From positions 538,549 through 602,548 of the forward strand of contig NZ_JAOBPP010000020.1 in the NCBI RefSeq assembly GCF_025574465.1: a stretch of 64,000 nucleotides of DNA, given 5' to 3'. The stretch comes from Kordiimonas aestuarii (lineage in GTDB: Bacteria; Pseudomonadota; Alphaproteobacteria; Sphingomonadales; Kordiimonadaceae). The position numbers and the translations under genes are program-made. This document shows, piece by piece, positions 46,256 to 56,100 of this stretch (position 1 is its first letter; each line of letters begins with the position of its first letter). Under the pieces are notes generated by a model. The model was given only the letters and a program-made list of their open reading frames with translations. It had not been told where the DNA came from and did not search any database.

Positions 46256-46590
46256 AAACCCATCATGTTCCGCGTTGCCGCAGGTAGATGAAGGGTCATA
46301 CCGTCCAACTCGTCGGTTATTAAAATCTGGCAGCCAAGCCGGGAGGTCGCGGTAAGTCCGAGCGCAAGGTCAAGCATTTCCTCTTCCTCCTCACTGGCCT
46401 CCGGTAGCCGGTCAAAGTCAGCCTCATCTACCACCACATGACAGGTGGAGCACGCCATATTGCCCTCGCATGCTCCCTCCATTTCAAAACCCTGTTCGTG
46501 CGCAAGCTGCAGGATGGTTGCACCAGTTTCCGTCTCAACAGGCTGCTGACGGCCATCAGGATGTACAAAGATGATGGTGACTTTGCTCAT
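46252..46590 (-). CDS. fdx: 2Fe-2S ferredoxin (ISC/adrenodoxin type)
   Basis: A 112-residue ferredoxin. Cluster ligands C41, C47, C50 and C87 are in CEGNMACSTC and the later RLGCQI. The spacing CX5CX2C plus a distant cysteine is that of vertebrate/ISC-type ferredoxins, which give electrons for Fe-S cluster assembly. Its ATG overlaps the stop of the upstream desulfurase (ATGA), so it is coupled to it. Ends with a TAG that shares CTAG with the convergent GT61-like gene. Confidence 0.93.
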   Translation of the reverse strand: MSKVTIIFVHPDGRQQPVETETGATILQLAHEQGFEMEGACEGNMACSTCHVVVDEADFDRLPEASEEEEEMLDLALGLTATSRLGCQILITDELDGMTLHLPAATRNMMGF

Positions 46591-47747
46591 GCGGCATGCC
46601 CCTTAATATCGTGAATAGCGTTGAGGAGCGTTTCTGCCGCGAGATCAAGCTCGTCATCCGTGGTGAACCTGCCGATCCCTATACGCAGCGCTGACCGGGC
46701 CTCGCTTTCACTGCGCCCAATGGCGTTCAGCACATAGGATGGCCCGCGAACGGCCGAAGCACAGGCTGCTCCACTGGAAAGCGCAAGAGTGCGGATACCC
46801 GCCAGTAGAAGGTCGCCATCTACCTCCGGCACGCTGATATTCAGATTACCGGCCCAGCGGCTGGTCTCGCTGCCATTGATAAGCAGACCAGGAAGCGCAC
46901 TGACAAGCTTGCCCTTAAAGCGCGCCATCATGTGTGCGAGACGACCCGCTTCTTGCGCCATTTCCTGTGATGCGATTTCAGCTGCTTTTCCCAACCCGGC
47001 CACAAGAGCGGGGGCCTGGGTGCCAGATCGAATGCCACCCTCCTGCCCGCCACCGACCATTTGCGGTGTCAGCGCTGTTGACCGCGTCCTTCTTTTGTAT
47101 AACGCCCCAACGCCTTTAGGGCCGTATATTTTATGCGCAGATATGCTCATCAGATCGATCTTCATGGCCTCCACATCAAGGGGGACTTTGCCAAAAGCCT
47201 GTGCGGCATCTGTGTGGAAAAGCGCGCCTTTTTCATGGGCAATGCGGCCGATTGCAACCAAATCCTGTATAACGCCAATCTCGTTGTTGACCGCCATGAC
47301 GGAAACCAGTGCGGTATCGTCGGTTACCGCAGCCTCGAGGGCGGAAAGGTCGAGCAAGCCGTCGCTTTTTACGGGTAGGACTGTTACCCGGTGCCCTGCC
47401 CGCTCACAGGCTTTTGCGGCTTCAAGCACACATTTATGTTCGGTCGTCACGGTAACAAGGTGGGGCCGTTTTTTGCCCCAAACATCCATAACCCCCTTGA
47501 GGGCCAGATTATTGGCTTCTGTCGCACCGGACGTGAAAAAAATCTCATCCACCCCGGCACCAATAACGTCTGCAACCTGTTCACGCGCAAAATCAAGCGC
47601 TGCCTCAGCTTGCCAGCCAAAGGCGTGCGTGCTCGAATGGGGGTTTCCATATACTTCCGTCAGATAGGGCATCATCACATCCAACACCCGGGGGTCCATC
47701 GGCGTTGTCGATTGATAATCTAGGTATATGGGGGTTTTGATGGCCAT
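46587..47747 (-). CDS. Cysteine desulfurase, IscS-type (copy 1)
   Basis: A 386-residue PLP enzyme that takes sulfur from cysteine. PLP lysine K206 in SAHKIYGPKG, H104 in TTEHKCVLEA, and the persulfide cysteine C329 in SSGAACASAVRGPSYVL, on a loop of IscS length. Group I desulfurase. It starts three bases after the second desulfurase gene and overlaps fdx. IscU, IscA and HscBA are not nearby. I leave the symbol empty because the pair makes assignment of iscS uncertain. Confidence 0.92.
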   Translation of the reverse strand: MAIKTPIYLDYQSTTPMDPRVLDVMMPYLTEVYGNPHSSTHAFGWQAEAALDFAREQVADVIGAGVDEIFFTSGATEANNLALKGVMDVWGKKRPHLVTVTTEHKCVLEAAKACERAGHRVTVLPVKSDGLLDLSALEAAVTDDTALVSVMAVNNEIGVIQDLVAIGRIAHEKGALFHTDAAQAFGKVPLDVEAMKIDLMSISAHKIYGPKGVGALYKRRTRSTALTPQMVGGGQEGGIRSGTQAPALVAGLGKAAEIASQEMAQEAGRLAHMMARFKGKLVSALPGLLINGSETSRWAGNLNISVPEVDGDLLLAGIRTLALSSGAACASAVRGPSYVLNAIGRSESEARSALRIGIGRFTTDDELDLAAETLLNAIHDIKGHAA

Positions 47748-47750
47748 GAG

Positions 47751-48863
47751 TTAACCCCGTGTCCGGACACGATCATAGAGCGACTTCCAAGCCTTTATGA
47801 ATTTGTCGATGTCGTCCCCGGTGGTTTTGTAGCCAAGAGATACCCGTATCGACGCTTCCGCAATCCCGGGTTCAAATCCCATCGCTGTCAGCACGTGGCT
47901 TACCTTGACCTTGCCGCTTGAACACGCTGAGCCCGACGAGACACAAATGCCGTTAAGGTCGAAATGCATGACCTGTGTTTCGCCCTTCACCCCAGGCATG
48001 GCGATACAGCTGGTATTGGCAAGCCTGGGCGATGTTTCGCCAATGATGTGAATGTCGTTGGCGTGTGCCTTGACCGCACTCTCCAGCCTATCCCTAAGAG
48101 CGGCAATCTCGCCCATCCGGCCAATATCACCCATGGCTTCAAGTGCGGCAACACCAAAGCCCGCAATGCCAGCCACATTTTCTGTACCAGACCTGCGCGA
48201 CAGCTCCTGCCCGCCGCCTGATATAAGCGCCTTAAGCGGCACCGTGGGAGCCAACGCAATGGCGCCTATCCCTTGAGGCCCGCCAATCTTGTGTGCCGAG
48301 AGCGTCAGGTAATCAACATCCAATGCCTTGCGGTCCAGCATAATCTTGCCCGCCGCCTGCACCGCATCGGTATGCACCAGCGCTCCATTTTCGTGCGCAA
48401 GAGCCGCTATTTCGGCAACAGGTTGAATAACACCCATCTCATTGTTGGCAAGCATGACCGAAACAAGGGCGGGTTTGGGTGCAGTCTCAAGAAGGGTTTT
48501 CAACATTACCAAATCAACGAGACCATTTGCCTTAACCGCCAGTTCAAAGACCTCCAGCCCGCTTTCCTTGGCAGCTGCCCTTACACAGTCATGCTCAATA
48601 CCAGATATAATCAGGCTTTTTGCGCCAGCGCCGCGAATCACCGTATTGCTGGCTTCAGTACCACCTGAGCAGAACACCACGTCACGTGGGCGCGCGTTTG
48701 CAAGTGCAGCCACCTGCGCCCGGGCCTCTTCCACCCTGGCGCATGCCGCGCGGCCCAAGCCGTGGACTGAGGATGGGTTCCCACAGGTCGCCATTGTCTC
48801 CACAACGGTGGTTATCACGCTCTCCCGGATGGGCGCGGTGGCATTATAATCAAGATAAATCAT
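47751..48863 (-). CDS. Cysteine desulfurase, NifS/IscS-like (copy 2)
   Basis: A 370-residue class V aminotransferase-fold enzyme. MIYLDYNATAP at the start, H91 in IEHDCVRAA, PLP lysine K192 in SAHKIGGPQG, and active C314 in SSGSACSSGKVKVSHVL. It differs widely from the neighbour copy, so the two are old paralogs rather than a recent duplication. ATG at 48863 fits the family; ATG at 48872 (MNSMIYL) has a slightly better ribosome-binding site. Role may be housekeeping Fe-S supply or another sulfur acceptor. Confidence 0.9.
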   Translation of the reverse strand: MIYLDYNATAPIRESVITTVVETMATCGNPSSVHGLGRAACARVEEARAQVAALANARPRDVVFCSGGTEASNTVIRGAGAKSLIISGIEHDCVRAAAKESGLEVFELAVKANGLVDLVMLKTLLETAPKPALVSVMLANNEMGVIQPVAEIAALAHENGALVHTDAVQAAGKIMLDRKALDVDYLTLSAHKIGGPQGIGAIALAPTVPLKALISGGGQELSRRSGTENVAGIAGFGVAALEAMGDIGRMGEIAALRDRLESAVKAHANDIHIIGETSPRLANTSCIAMPGVKGETQVMHFDLNGICVSSGSACSSGKVKVSHVLTAMGFEPGIAEASIRVSLGYKTTGDDIDKFIKAWKSLYDRVRTRG

Positions 48864-48938
48864 GCTATTCATAGCGCCTGACATAAGCGTCATTCTATCC
48901 GCATTCAATTCTAAATTCACCTGATCGCACGAGTTTGC

Positions 48939-48966
48939 TTGCGATTCGGTACTAAAATTCTATATA
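48939..48966 (+). promoter_or_regulatory. Candidate promoter of the alpha/beta hydrolase gene
   Basis: TTGCGA and TATATA are 16 bases apart, 73 bases before the ATG at 49039, in the region divergent from the desulfurase gene. The match is fair but not strong. Confidence 0.38.
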
Positions 48967-49038
48967 CGGGTTTCAATACGCCATTGTGGGGGAATCCCGC
49001 TCCATGCACTTTTAACCATAAGCGCTTAAAGATCACAG

Positions 49039-49686
49039 ATGCCCGAAATTATTTTCAGTGGACCGGCAGGCCGTCTCGAAGGCCGTTATCAGCCCGGCAA
49101 AACCGACACCGCGCCCGTTGCCCTCATCCTGCACTCCAATCCGCAATATGGCGGCAAAATGGATGAGAAGATCAGTTACTATCTGTATCACGCCTTTGCG
49201 CACCGTGGTTTTGCGACACTTCGCTTCAACTTCCGCGGCGTTGGCCGCAGCCAGGGCGAATTTGACGCGGGCACAGGCGAGTTGTCGGATGCGGCAAGCG
49301 CGCTTGACTGGCTTCAGTCCATGAACCCGAATTCGACCGGCACCTGGATCGCCGGATTTTCCTTCGGTGCATGGATCGGTATGCAACTCCTGATGCGCCG
49401 CCCTGAGATCAAGGGCTTTATCTCGGTGGCACCGCCCGCAAACCTGTATGACTTCTCGTTCCTGGCGCCCTGCCCGTCATCCGGCTTAATCATTCAAGCA
49501 GACCAAGACGACCTTGTGACACCGATTTCCATCCAGAAACTGGTTGAAAAGCTCAAGACACAGAAGGCGATCACCATTCACCATGATAATGTCAAAGGGG
49601 CCAACCACTTCTTTGAAAACGAGCTGAACCATCTCATGGCGTCGGTAAATACCTATCTCAACATGCGTCTGAGCGCAGGCGAATAA
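49039..49686 (+). CDS. Cytoplasmic alpha/beta hydrolase
   Basis: A 215-residue compact hydrolase with no signal peptide. Probable triad S108 in GFSFGA, D157 in ADQDDLVTP and H190 in ANHFF. LHSNPQYGGKMDEKI (31-45) and FNFRGVGRSQG (63-73) are marks of a conserved proteobacterial subfamily of unknown substrate. It is divergent from the desulfurases; in other alphaproteobacteria such a hydrolase commonly sits by Fe-S assembly genes, which suggests a functional tie but does not prove one. Ends at a strong terminator. Confidence 0.87.
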   Translation: MPEIIFSGPAGRLEGRYQPGKTDTAPVALILHSNPQYGGKMDEKISYYLYHAFAHRGFATLRFNFRGVGRSQGEFDAGTGELSDAASALDWLQSMNPNSTGTWIAGFSFGAWIGMQLLMRRPEIKGFISVAPPANLYDFSFLAPCPSSGLIIQADQDDLVTPISIQKLVEKLKTQKAITIHHDNVKGANHFFENELNHLMASVNTYLNMRLSAGE

Positions 49687-49712
49687 AGCCCTTCAAAGGC
49701 ACAGTGAAATCA

Positions 49713-49735
49713 GGGCGCCCTATGGCGCCCTTTTT
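49713..49735 (+). terminator. Terminator after the alpha/beta hydrolase
   Basis: GGGCGCC and GGCGCCC form a 7-bp GC stem around CTAT, then TTTTT. It lies 26 bases after the hydrolase stop and just outside the convergent anmK stop. No T-run on the other side, so it acts on the plus strand only. Confidence 0.78.
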
Positions 49736-49740
49736 ATATC

Positions 49741-50907
49741 TTACTCTCGCCAGCCCGCACGGCGTTTACGTGGCTTATGCAGTACGCCGCCCGGCGTTGG
49801 CTGCTTGCATCCTGTTGTCTCCGGCAGGCTCAGTGGCAAACCTCGTACCGAACGTACCGCCAGGAAGGCAAATGCCTCAGCCTCAATCGCGTCGCCGCGC
49901 AACCCCAGTACCTCGATCGGGTCCACAAGAACCGGCATGCGTCTCCTCAACCGGCGCATCAATGTCGGGTTATGGCGACCGCCTCCCGTGACATACCAAG
50001 CCTCTGGCGGGGTTGGGAAATGACTTTGCGCTGAAACGACGGACTCCACCATAAAGTTGGTCAGCGTTGCAGCGCCATCTTCAGCCGACAGCCCGCGCAC
50101 AGCCTGTATGTTGAAGTCATCCCGGTCGAGTGTTTTGGGTGGCCGCTCATCAAAATACGGTGACGCCATCAATCCCATGACCACTTCCTCGTGGTTAAGG
50201 CCACGCGCTGCGAGGTTGCCGTCGGTATCCATCGGGTTCCCGGTATGTATCTCTGCCCAGTCATCCAACATCGCGTTCCCGGGACCAGTGTCAAATGCCA
50301 TAATCTGCGGGTCTTCCCGGTTTGCTTTGAAGGACACCCACGTCACATTCGCGACGCCGCCGATGTTCAGGACTGCGACAACCTCATGCCGCCGCGAACG
50401 TGCAAGGAGTGCAGCGTGATAAAGCGGCACAAGCGGTGCCCCTTCGCCGCCGGCCCCGACATCCGCTGTGCGGAAATCATTGACGACCTTGATTCCTGTA
50501 CGACCGGCCAGGCGGCCACCGTCCCCAATCTGCCACGTCCAGTGCCTGTCAGGCCTGTGGGTAAGCGTTTGGCCATGAAAGCCAATTACATCGACATCTG
50601 CGGCTGTGTGACCGGTCACCCCCAACAACTCCTCAACCGCGTCGCCGTGCCAGTCGGTCAGCTCTTGCTCAAGCTGTTTTATTGTGTCTGGGATCGGTGT
50701 GTTGTTGGTGCAGGACGTCGCGAGCCTCAAACCCTCTTTCACCTGCTCCCGCATTTCGGATGTGTATGGGAGGGTCAGAGAAGGACCGAGCCGCTCAACC
50801 TTGACGCCGTCGGTATAGATCATGGCGGCATCGATGCCGTCCATTGATGTCCCGCTCATGAGCCCGATTGCACATTTCACGTCTCCCGGACGACCCAAAA
50901 CAGACAT
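49741..50907 (-). CDS. anmK: Anhydro-N-acetylmuramic acid kinase
   Basis: A 388-residue sugar kinase of the ASKHA fold that converts anhMurNAc from cell-wall turnover to MurNAc-6-P. GLMSGTSMDGID (15-26), GFHGQTLTHRP, FDTGPGNAMLDDW and the C-terminal RSVRGLPLSLPETTG with PTPGG. Murein recycling would then need MurQ, not present here. It is divergent from tyrS, an arrangement often seen in alphaproteobacteria. Confidence 0.95.
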   Translation of the reverse strand: MSVLGRPGDVKCAIGLMSGTSMDGIDAAMIYTDGVKVERLGPSLTLPYTSEMREQVKEGLRLATSCTNNTPIPDTIKQLEQELTDWHGDAVEELLGVTGHTAADVDVIGFHGQTLTHRPDRHWTWQIGDGGRLAGRTGIKVVNDFRTADVGAGGEGAPLVPLYHAALLARSRRHEVVAVLNIGGVANVTWVSFKANREDPQIMAFDTGPGNAMLDDWAEIHTGNPMDTDGNLAARGLNHEEVVMGLMASPYFDERPPKTLDRDDFNIQAVRGLSAEDGAATLTNFMVESVVSAQSHFPTPPEAWYVTGGGRHNPTLMRRLRRRMPVLVDPIEVLGLRGDAIEAEAFAFLAVRSVRGLPLSLPETTGCKQPTPGGVLHKPRKRRAGWRE

Positions 50908-51044
50908 AGAACACCGTTTCCCATTCTTCTCACACGCTATAGGCTTTGCCTTTGGGCCACCCTATGCTACATCAGCCCGCTCTTAAATGAATTTTTGTAA
51001 CCCGGACGCAACATTTTGCGCCCGCATTCAGCTGGATCAGATCA

Positions 51045-52295
51045 ATGACAGGGCTTAAATCGGAATTCCTTCAAATCCTGACAGAGCGCGACTTTATCCA
51101 CCAGGCAACAGACCTGGCGGCTTTGGACGCAAAAATGTCCGAAGGTCCGATCTCCGCCTATATCGGCTTCGACTGCACCGCGCGGTCGCTTCATGTCGGT
51201 AGCCTCGTGCAGATCATGATGCTGCGCTGGCTGCAGAAGTCGGGCCATCAGCCGATTGTGCTGATGGGCGGCGGGACCAGCAAGATTGGTGACCCGTCTG
51301 GCCGCGATGAAAGCCGGCAGTTGATGACCAATGAGATCATCGCCGACAACATGGCGGGCATCCGTACCGTGTTTGACCGCCTGTTGACGTTGGGTGATGG
51401 CAAGACCGATGCCGTGATGGTCAACAATGGTGAATGGCTGGATGCGCTTGAGTACATCCCGTTTCTGCGTGAGGTCGGTACACACTTTACCATCAACCGC
51501 ATGCTGACATTCGATAGCGTGAAACTGCGCCTTGACCGTGAGCAGCCCCTAACCTTCCTCGAATTCAATTACATGATCCTCCAGGCTTATGACTTCATGG
51601 AGCTTGGCAAACGCTATGGCTGCGCACTGCAGATGGGCGGCTCCGACCAATGGGGCAATATCGTCAACGGGATCGAGCTTGCACGCCGCGCATCAAGTCA
51701 GCATCTCTTTGGCCTCACGACCCCTCTGATCACAACGGCGGACGGTAAAAAAATGGGCAAGACGGCGTCCGGCGCCATCTGGCTCAACGAGGACCACCTG
51801 CCTGCCTACGATTTCTGGCAGTTCTGGCGCAATACACAGGATGCAGACGTGGGTAAGTTCCTGCGTCTCTTTACCGAAATTCCAATGAATGAGGTTCGCC
51901 GATTGGAAGCGCTCGAAGGGGCGGAAATCAACGATGCGAAAATCATCCTTGCCAACGCGGTCACAGCCCTTATTCGCGGCGAGGAAGCAGCCAGGCTTGC
52001 AGAGGCCACAGCTAAAGAAACCTTTGAGCAAGGGGGGGCTGGCGCTGACCTGCCGACAGTAACCGTACCGGGGGCGGCACTTGAAGCAGGTATCAACGTG
52101 GTTGACCTTTTTGTCGAGGCTGGCCTTGGCGCTTCCAAAGGTGAGGTCCGCCGCCTGATCAAACAAGGTGGCGCAAAACTGAACGACGAGAAAGTCACGG
52201 ATACAGAAAGCACTGTAACCTCGTCAGCGCTTGCCGGCGGACAGATCAAGCTATCTGCCGGTAAAAAGCGGCACGCACTGGTGCGCCCTGAATAG
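51045..52295 (+). CDS. tyrS: Tyrosyl-tRNA synthetase
   Basis: A 416-residue class I synthetase. The HIGH motif appears as HVGS (50-53), the tyrosine and ATP pocket includes [10 protein letters not shown], and the KMSKS motif appears as KKMGKT (235-240), as in TyrRS of the E. coli type. Late S4 RNA-binding domain (about 350-410). The 137-base gap upstream holds no tRNA. Confidence 0.97.
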   Translation: MTGLKSEFLQILTERDFIHQATDLAALDAKMSEGPISAYIGFDCTARSLHVGSLVQIMMLRWLQKSGHQPIVLMGGGTSKIGDPSGRDESRQLMTNEIIADNMAGIRTVFDRLLTLGDGKTDAVMVNNGEWLDALEYIPFLREVGTHFTINRMLTFDSVKLRLDREQPLTFLEFNYMILQAYDFMELGKRYGCALQMGGSDQWGNIVNGIELARRASSQHLFGLTTPLITTADGKKMGKTASGAIWLNEDHLPAYDFWQFWRNTQDADVGKFLRLFTEIPMNEVRRLEALEGAEINDAKIILANAVTALIRGEEAARLAEATAKETFEQGGAGADLPTVTVPGAALEAGINVVDLFVEAGLGASKGEVRRLIKQGGAKLNDEKVTDTESTVTSSALAGGQIKLSAGKKRHALVRPE

Positions 52296-52386
52296 ATGTA
52301 ACCAGTGATAGGTTATAATTACGGGTTTAACAACTGCGGCCTTCGGCGTTAGACTGGATTTTCATCCATCATACCGGAGGCTTTTC

Positions 52387-53181
52387 ATGTGGAAATCCCT
52401 TGTTCTTGCCAGCTCTCTTAGCTTGCCTGTCTCAGCCGACCCCATTGATTTTGCTACTGCGAAAGTCTTCGACCTGAGCCACGCGTACGGCCCTGACACG
52501 ATTTTCTGGCCCACCTCGCCCATAAAATTTGAACACAAGGAACTTTCCTACGGTGAAACCGCTGGAGGGTATTTTTACTCAGCCTATTCCTTCTGCATGC
52601 CTGAGCACGGCGGCACCCACATGGATGCGCCAATCCACTTTTACAGGGGTGGTGACACGGTGTCTGACCTTGCACTTGAAAACCTCATCATGCCCGCAAT
52701 TGTGATTGACGTTCGGGCGCAAGCCGAAGCGGACAGAAATTTCAGGCTGGATGTCGCCAACATTGAGGCTTTCGAAGAAGTGTACGGCCGTATCCCAAGC
52801 GGTAGCGCAGTGCTGCTTGCAACGGGATGGGATCACTTCTGGCCTGACGTGAAAGCATACATGGGCGATGACTCACCAGGAGACGCGAGCAAGCTCAGCT
52901 TTCCTTCCTTTGGGGCCGAAGCTATTTCTTTTCTGGTCAAGGAACGCGGCGTGAAGCTGATCGGCATTGACACCGCCTCCATCGACTATGGCAAAAGCAA
53001 AGACTTCCCGGTGCATCAGATCGTGGGCCGCGCCAACATTCCCGCCCTTGAGAATCTGAAGAGCATCGATGAACTGCCACCAAAAGGTGCAACACTTATT
53101 GCGTTGCCGATCAAAATCAAAAATGGCTCCGGCGGCCCGGTGCGTGCGGTTGCGCTTGTCCCCGGCGGTGCCGGAAAATAA
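52387..53181 (+). CDS. Exported cyclase-family hydrolase (kynurenine formamidase-like)
   Basis: A 264-residue protein with a short signal peptide (1-17, cleavage VSA before DP). The family motif HGGTHMDAPIHF (74-85) supplies metal-binding H and D residues, with a later IGIDTASIDYGK stretch near 197-208. The cyclase family includes kynurenine formamidase KynB, arylformamidases and isatin hydrolase; most are cytoplasmic, and a periplasmic location here suggests scavenging of an environmental substrate. Strong CGGAGG before the ATG. Stops 10 bases from the convergent AsmA-like gene. Confidence 0.85.
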   Translation: MWKSLVLASSLSLPVSADPIDFATAKVFDLSHAYGPDTIFWPTSPIKFEHKELSYGETAGGYFYSAYSFCMPEHGGTHMDAPIHFYRGGDTVSDLALENLIMPAIVIDVRAQAEADRNFRLDVANIEAFEEVYGRIPSGSAVLLATGWDHFWPDVKAYMGDDSPGDASKLSFPSFGAEAISFLVKERGVKLIGIDTASIDYGKSKDFPVHQIVGRANIPALENLKSIDELPPKGATLIALPIKIKNGSGGPVRAVALVPGGAGK

Positions 53182-53191
53182 ACACCTACTC

Positions 53192-56100
53192 CTACTGCGG
53201 CTTTGGCGGATCGGCTTCAGCGTCGGGGGCTTCACCCTCAAGCAGAGCGCCTTCGGGCGTCTCAGCTTCTTTGGGCTCTTCGATATCTTCCAGCTTGCCT
53301 TTGCGGCCCTCGAACAGCAAACGCAGAAAACCCGGCGCGATACCGGATAGCGGATTGACGGAAAAATCAGGCTTCGCAATTGGCCCCTTTACCCGGTAGG
53401 CGACGCCGAAGATTCCCTTGCCTTCCCCGCCTGTCAGCAGGTTCCCCAGAAGCGGGATTTTACCCAGCAGCGCATTCAGACCATACGCAGGCACGAAGAC
53501 ACCATTGATGTTGATTTTCTCTGAGCGTGTGGAAATCTGCCCTTCCATTGTCATCCCAAGCGATGGGCCGTTCGCTTTCATTGAGCTGATATCCAAAACC
53601 CCCTTGGTATAATCAAACGGCATATCGATAGTATCCAGTTGAACGGCTTCGTCTTTGAGATACTCATTCAGCCCCTCGACGACCCCTTCCGTTACGGCGG
53701 CACCCAATTTAGATTTTGATACCATAAATGCATTTTTGACCGACATATCGCCCTCAATATGCAAATCACGGCCCCAGCCGGACGTCTTTCCCTTGAGAGT
53801 AAGGTCACCGTCGCGCAAATGCGAGAAGAGGCCAAGAGCCCGCAGGAAATGGCCTGCGTCCGGGGTAACAACACGCAACGCCCTCAGGTTTTGTTCATCA
53901 CTTGGAGCGATGGAGAGCACCGTTTCTTTGCTCGTGCCGTGCACAAGCCCGGATGCCGTCATCTTCTCGGGAGCACCACCAATAAAATTGCCATGAAGCC
54001 GCAGATCGTCAAGTTCCTCACCGTTGAGCAGAACAAGTGTATCCACATTGACATCCAGCTCAAGCCGATCAAGCCCTTCCACGACGCCAGCAGGTTTACC
54101 GGCCTGCTCAGCATCAAGAATTGGCGCCAGATTGAAGCGCTTGCCGCTGATGTCCAGCCTGAGGTTACCGTCGGCGCTTTGCCGGGCGGTTGCTTTAAAC
54201 GAGTTGCCTCCAAGCTCTCCGACGTCAAATTCTGCATCTAAACCGCTGCCCTGAAATGTGAGGTCGGCGCGCAGGTCTATGCCCTCGCCCACAATGACCA
54301 GCGGGCTGATACGGGTCTCGCTGTCCTCAAAAAATATTGTCCCCGTCACAGTGGCGGGAACGGCCATGGGTTTGCTCCAGGCCAAACGCTGTTCCCGCAG
54401 AATTGCCGTGGAAGCATCGGCTGTAAAGTAACCTCGTTTAAACGCGAAGTTCCTGCCTATGAAGTTGGCTTCGGCCAGCGTCTCACCGGACAGATAATCA
54501 GAAACGTCCACGCCAAGAGCGGCCATGTCATGCTCGTTCATGGCGCCCGACAGGACAATTTCTGTCGTTTCTGCATCAGGGTCTTCACGTCCGGCCTTCA
54601 GGTTTTCGCGCCAGTAAAGCGCCAGCGGTACGCCATTTAACGTGCCGCTCCCCTCCGCAGATAAGTTGTCAGGGTCAACCATTAGCGTGATATCACCATG
54701 CTTCAGGCCGTCACCACCCAGAAGGTCGGTTACCGCCGCCTGCGTTATAGTGGAGGTCACATCATAATGCACAGCATCAACAGGAATGTCTTTGATCAGG
54801 GGCAATGTCAGCACCGTACGCACATGCGCATTGCCCGTAACCCTGTTTACGTCAAAGCCCAGCTTCTGTGGCACGTTGAGCGGCGGATGGGATATCAACT
54901 CCATCACCTCGGGTACCGTACCACTTAGTCGTATATCGAAGATGCCGGTTGCTCCGTTTGGAATATCGATATCTTCCATACGCGCCGATGTCCCGGCAAC
55001 TGGCATGCTGCCAATATGGCCGCCATCCAAATCAAGACTGAACACATCCTGTGTCAATTCCCCATGGCCCGACGCACCCATGATGGGCGGCATGGACAAC
55101 AGGTAATAGGTGTCCAGATCATTGTAATTAAAGGTGAGCCGATACGCACTGCCATTTTCGAAAGCGCCGCCATCAGTTGGCGACCAGTCTACCATAAAGG
55201 TGACGTCACGCGTCGCTCCCTTCATGATATGGTCTTCAATCCAGGCCCGCGCACCTCTTGGTCTGCCATCCGGATAGGTTTTGATTGGCCAGTATTGCAA
55301 TACCTCGGCAATTGATGCGTTATCGGCTCGCAATGTAAGCTGCACAGACGGCTCGGTGTCCGCTGTCGTCCAATAGACAAGTCCCTCGCCCCTGACGACA
55401 GGCCTTTCCGTCGCGATCTCGATCTGGTCCAGCACAAGTGTGTCTTCGCCCGCTTCATAACGCCCCGTCACAACGCCATACCGAACCCTGCTTGCGTTTG
55501 GGAAACTCACCGGATCGCTGATAGTACCCTCGTCCATGGAGGCAGAAAATCGGGCCGTACGCAACCCAACATCAGATGAAAGGTCGAGCATAAGGTCAAG
55601 CGCGAGGGGCACATTAAAATACCCCACGAATTCCGGCATGTTTGCGTATGTGGCAAGGGTTGACGGCCTCAGTTCGTTAAACCCGAGTGATAACTCTATG
55701 TCGCCAAGAAGAGGCTCAGCCTTGCCCTGCAACCGGACCTGCGTGGGCATCTCGTCCAATCGAGCGTCAAGGAGTGCATCAACACTGACGACATCACCTC
55801 GGCGACTGAGGGCCAAGCGAGGCATGGAAAACCTGGCTTTTTCAATGCCTGTCCCCCGTTCGAGGGTGACGGAAACGTTCGAAAACGTGACCGTACGCAA
55901 CGCGGGCGCCGCCGAAAGCAGGCGTCTCCCAAAACGGCTGAAGGCTTCTGTCACGGGACGCAACACCTCGGGTGTCGGTGTGCCGGTAGTACTGAAAAGC
56001 TCGTTCAGGCCACCCGTTTCAGAAGCATCGCTAAAGCCACCGAGATTTGCGACCTCCACATGCGGGCGGTCAATCTCTACGTCCGAAATCGTAATATTGG

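Noticed and set aside
46789..47667. Open frame (292 codons) opposite the first cysteine desulfurase
   Set aside because: Antisense shadow; low-complexity S/A/P/R composition, no ribosome-binding site.
46252..48863. A full ISC or SUF operon
   Set aside because: Only desulfurases and ferredoxin are present; no scaffold, A-type carrier, chaperone or SufBCD gene is within the window.
52314..52319. Perfect TATAAT before the cyclase gene
   Set aside because: No credible -35 hexamer lies 15-19 bases upstream, so it was not annotated as a promoter.
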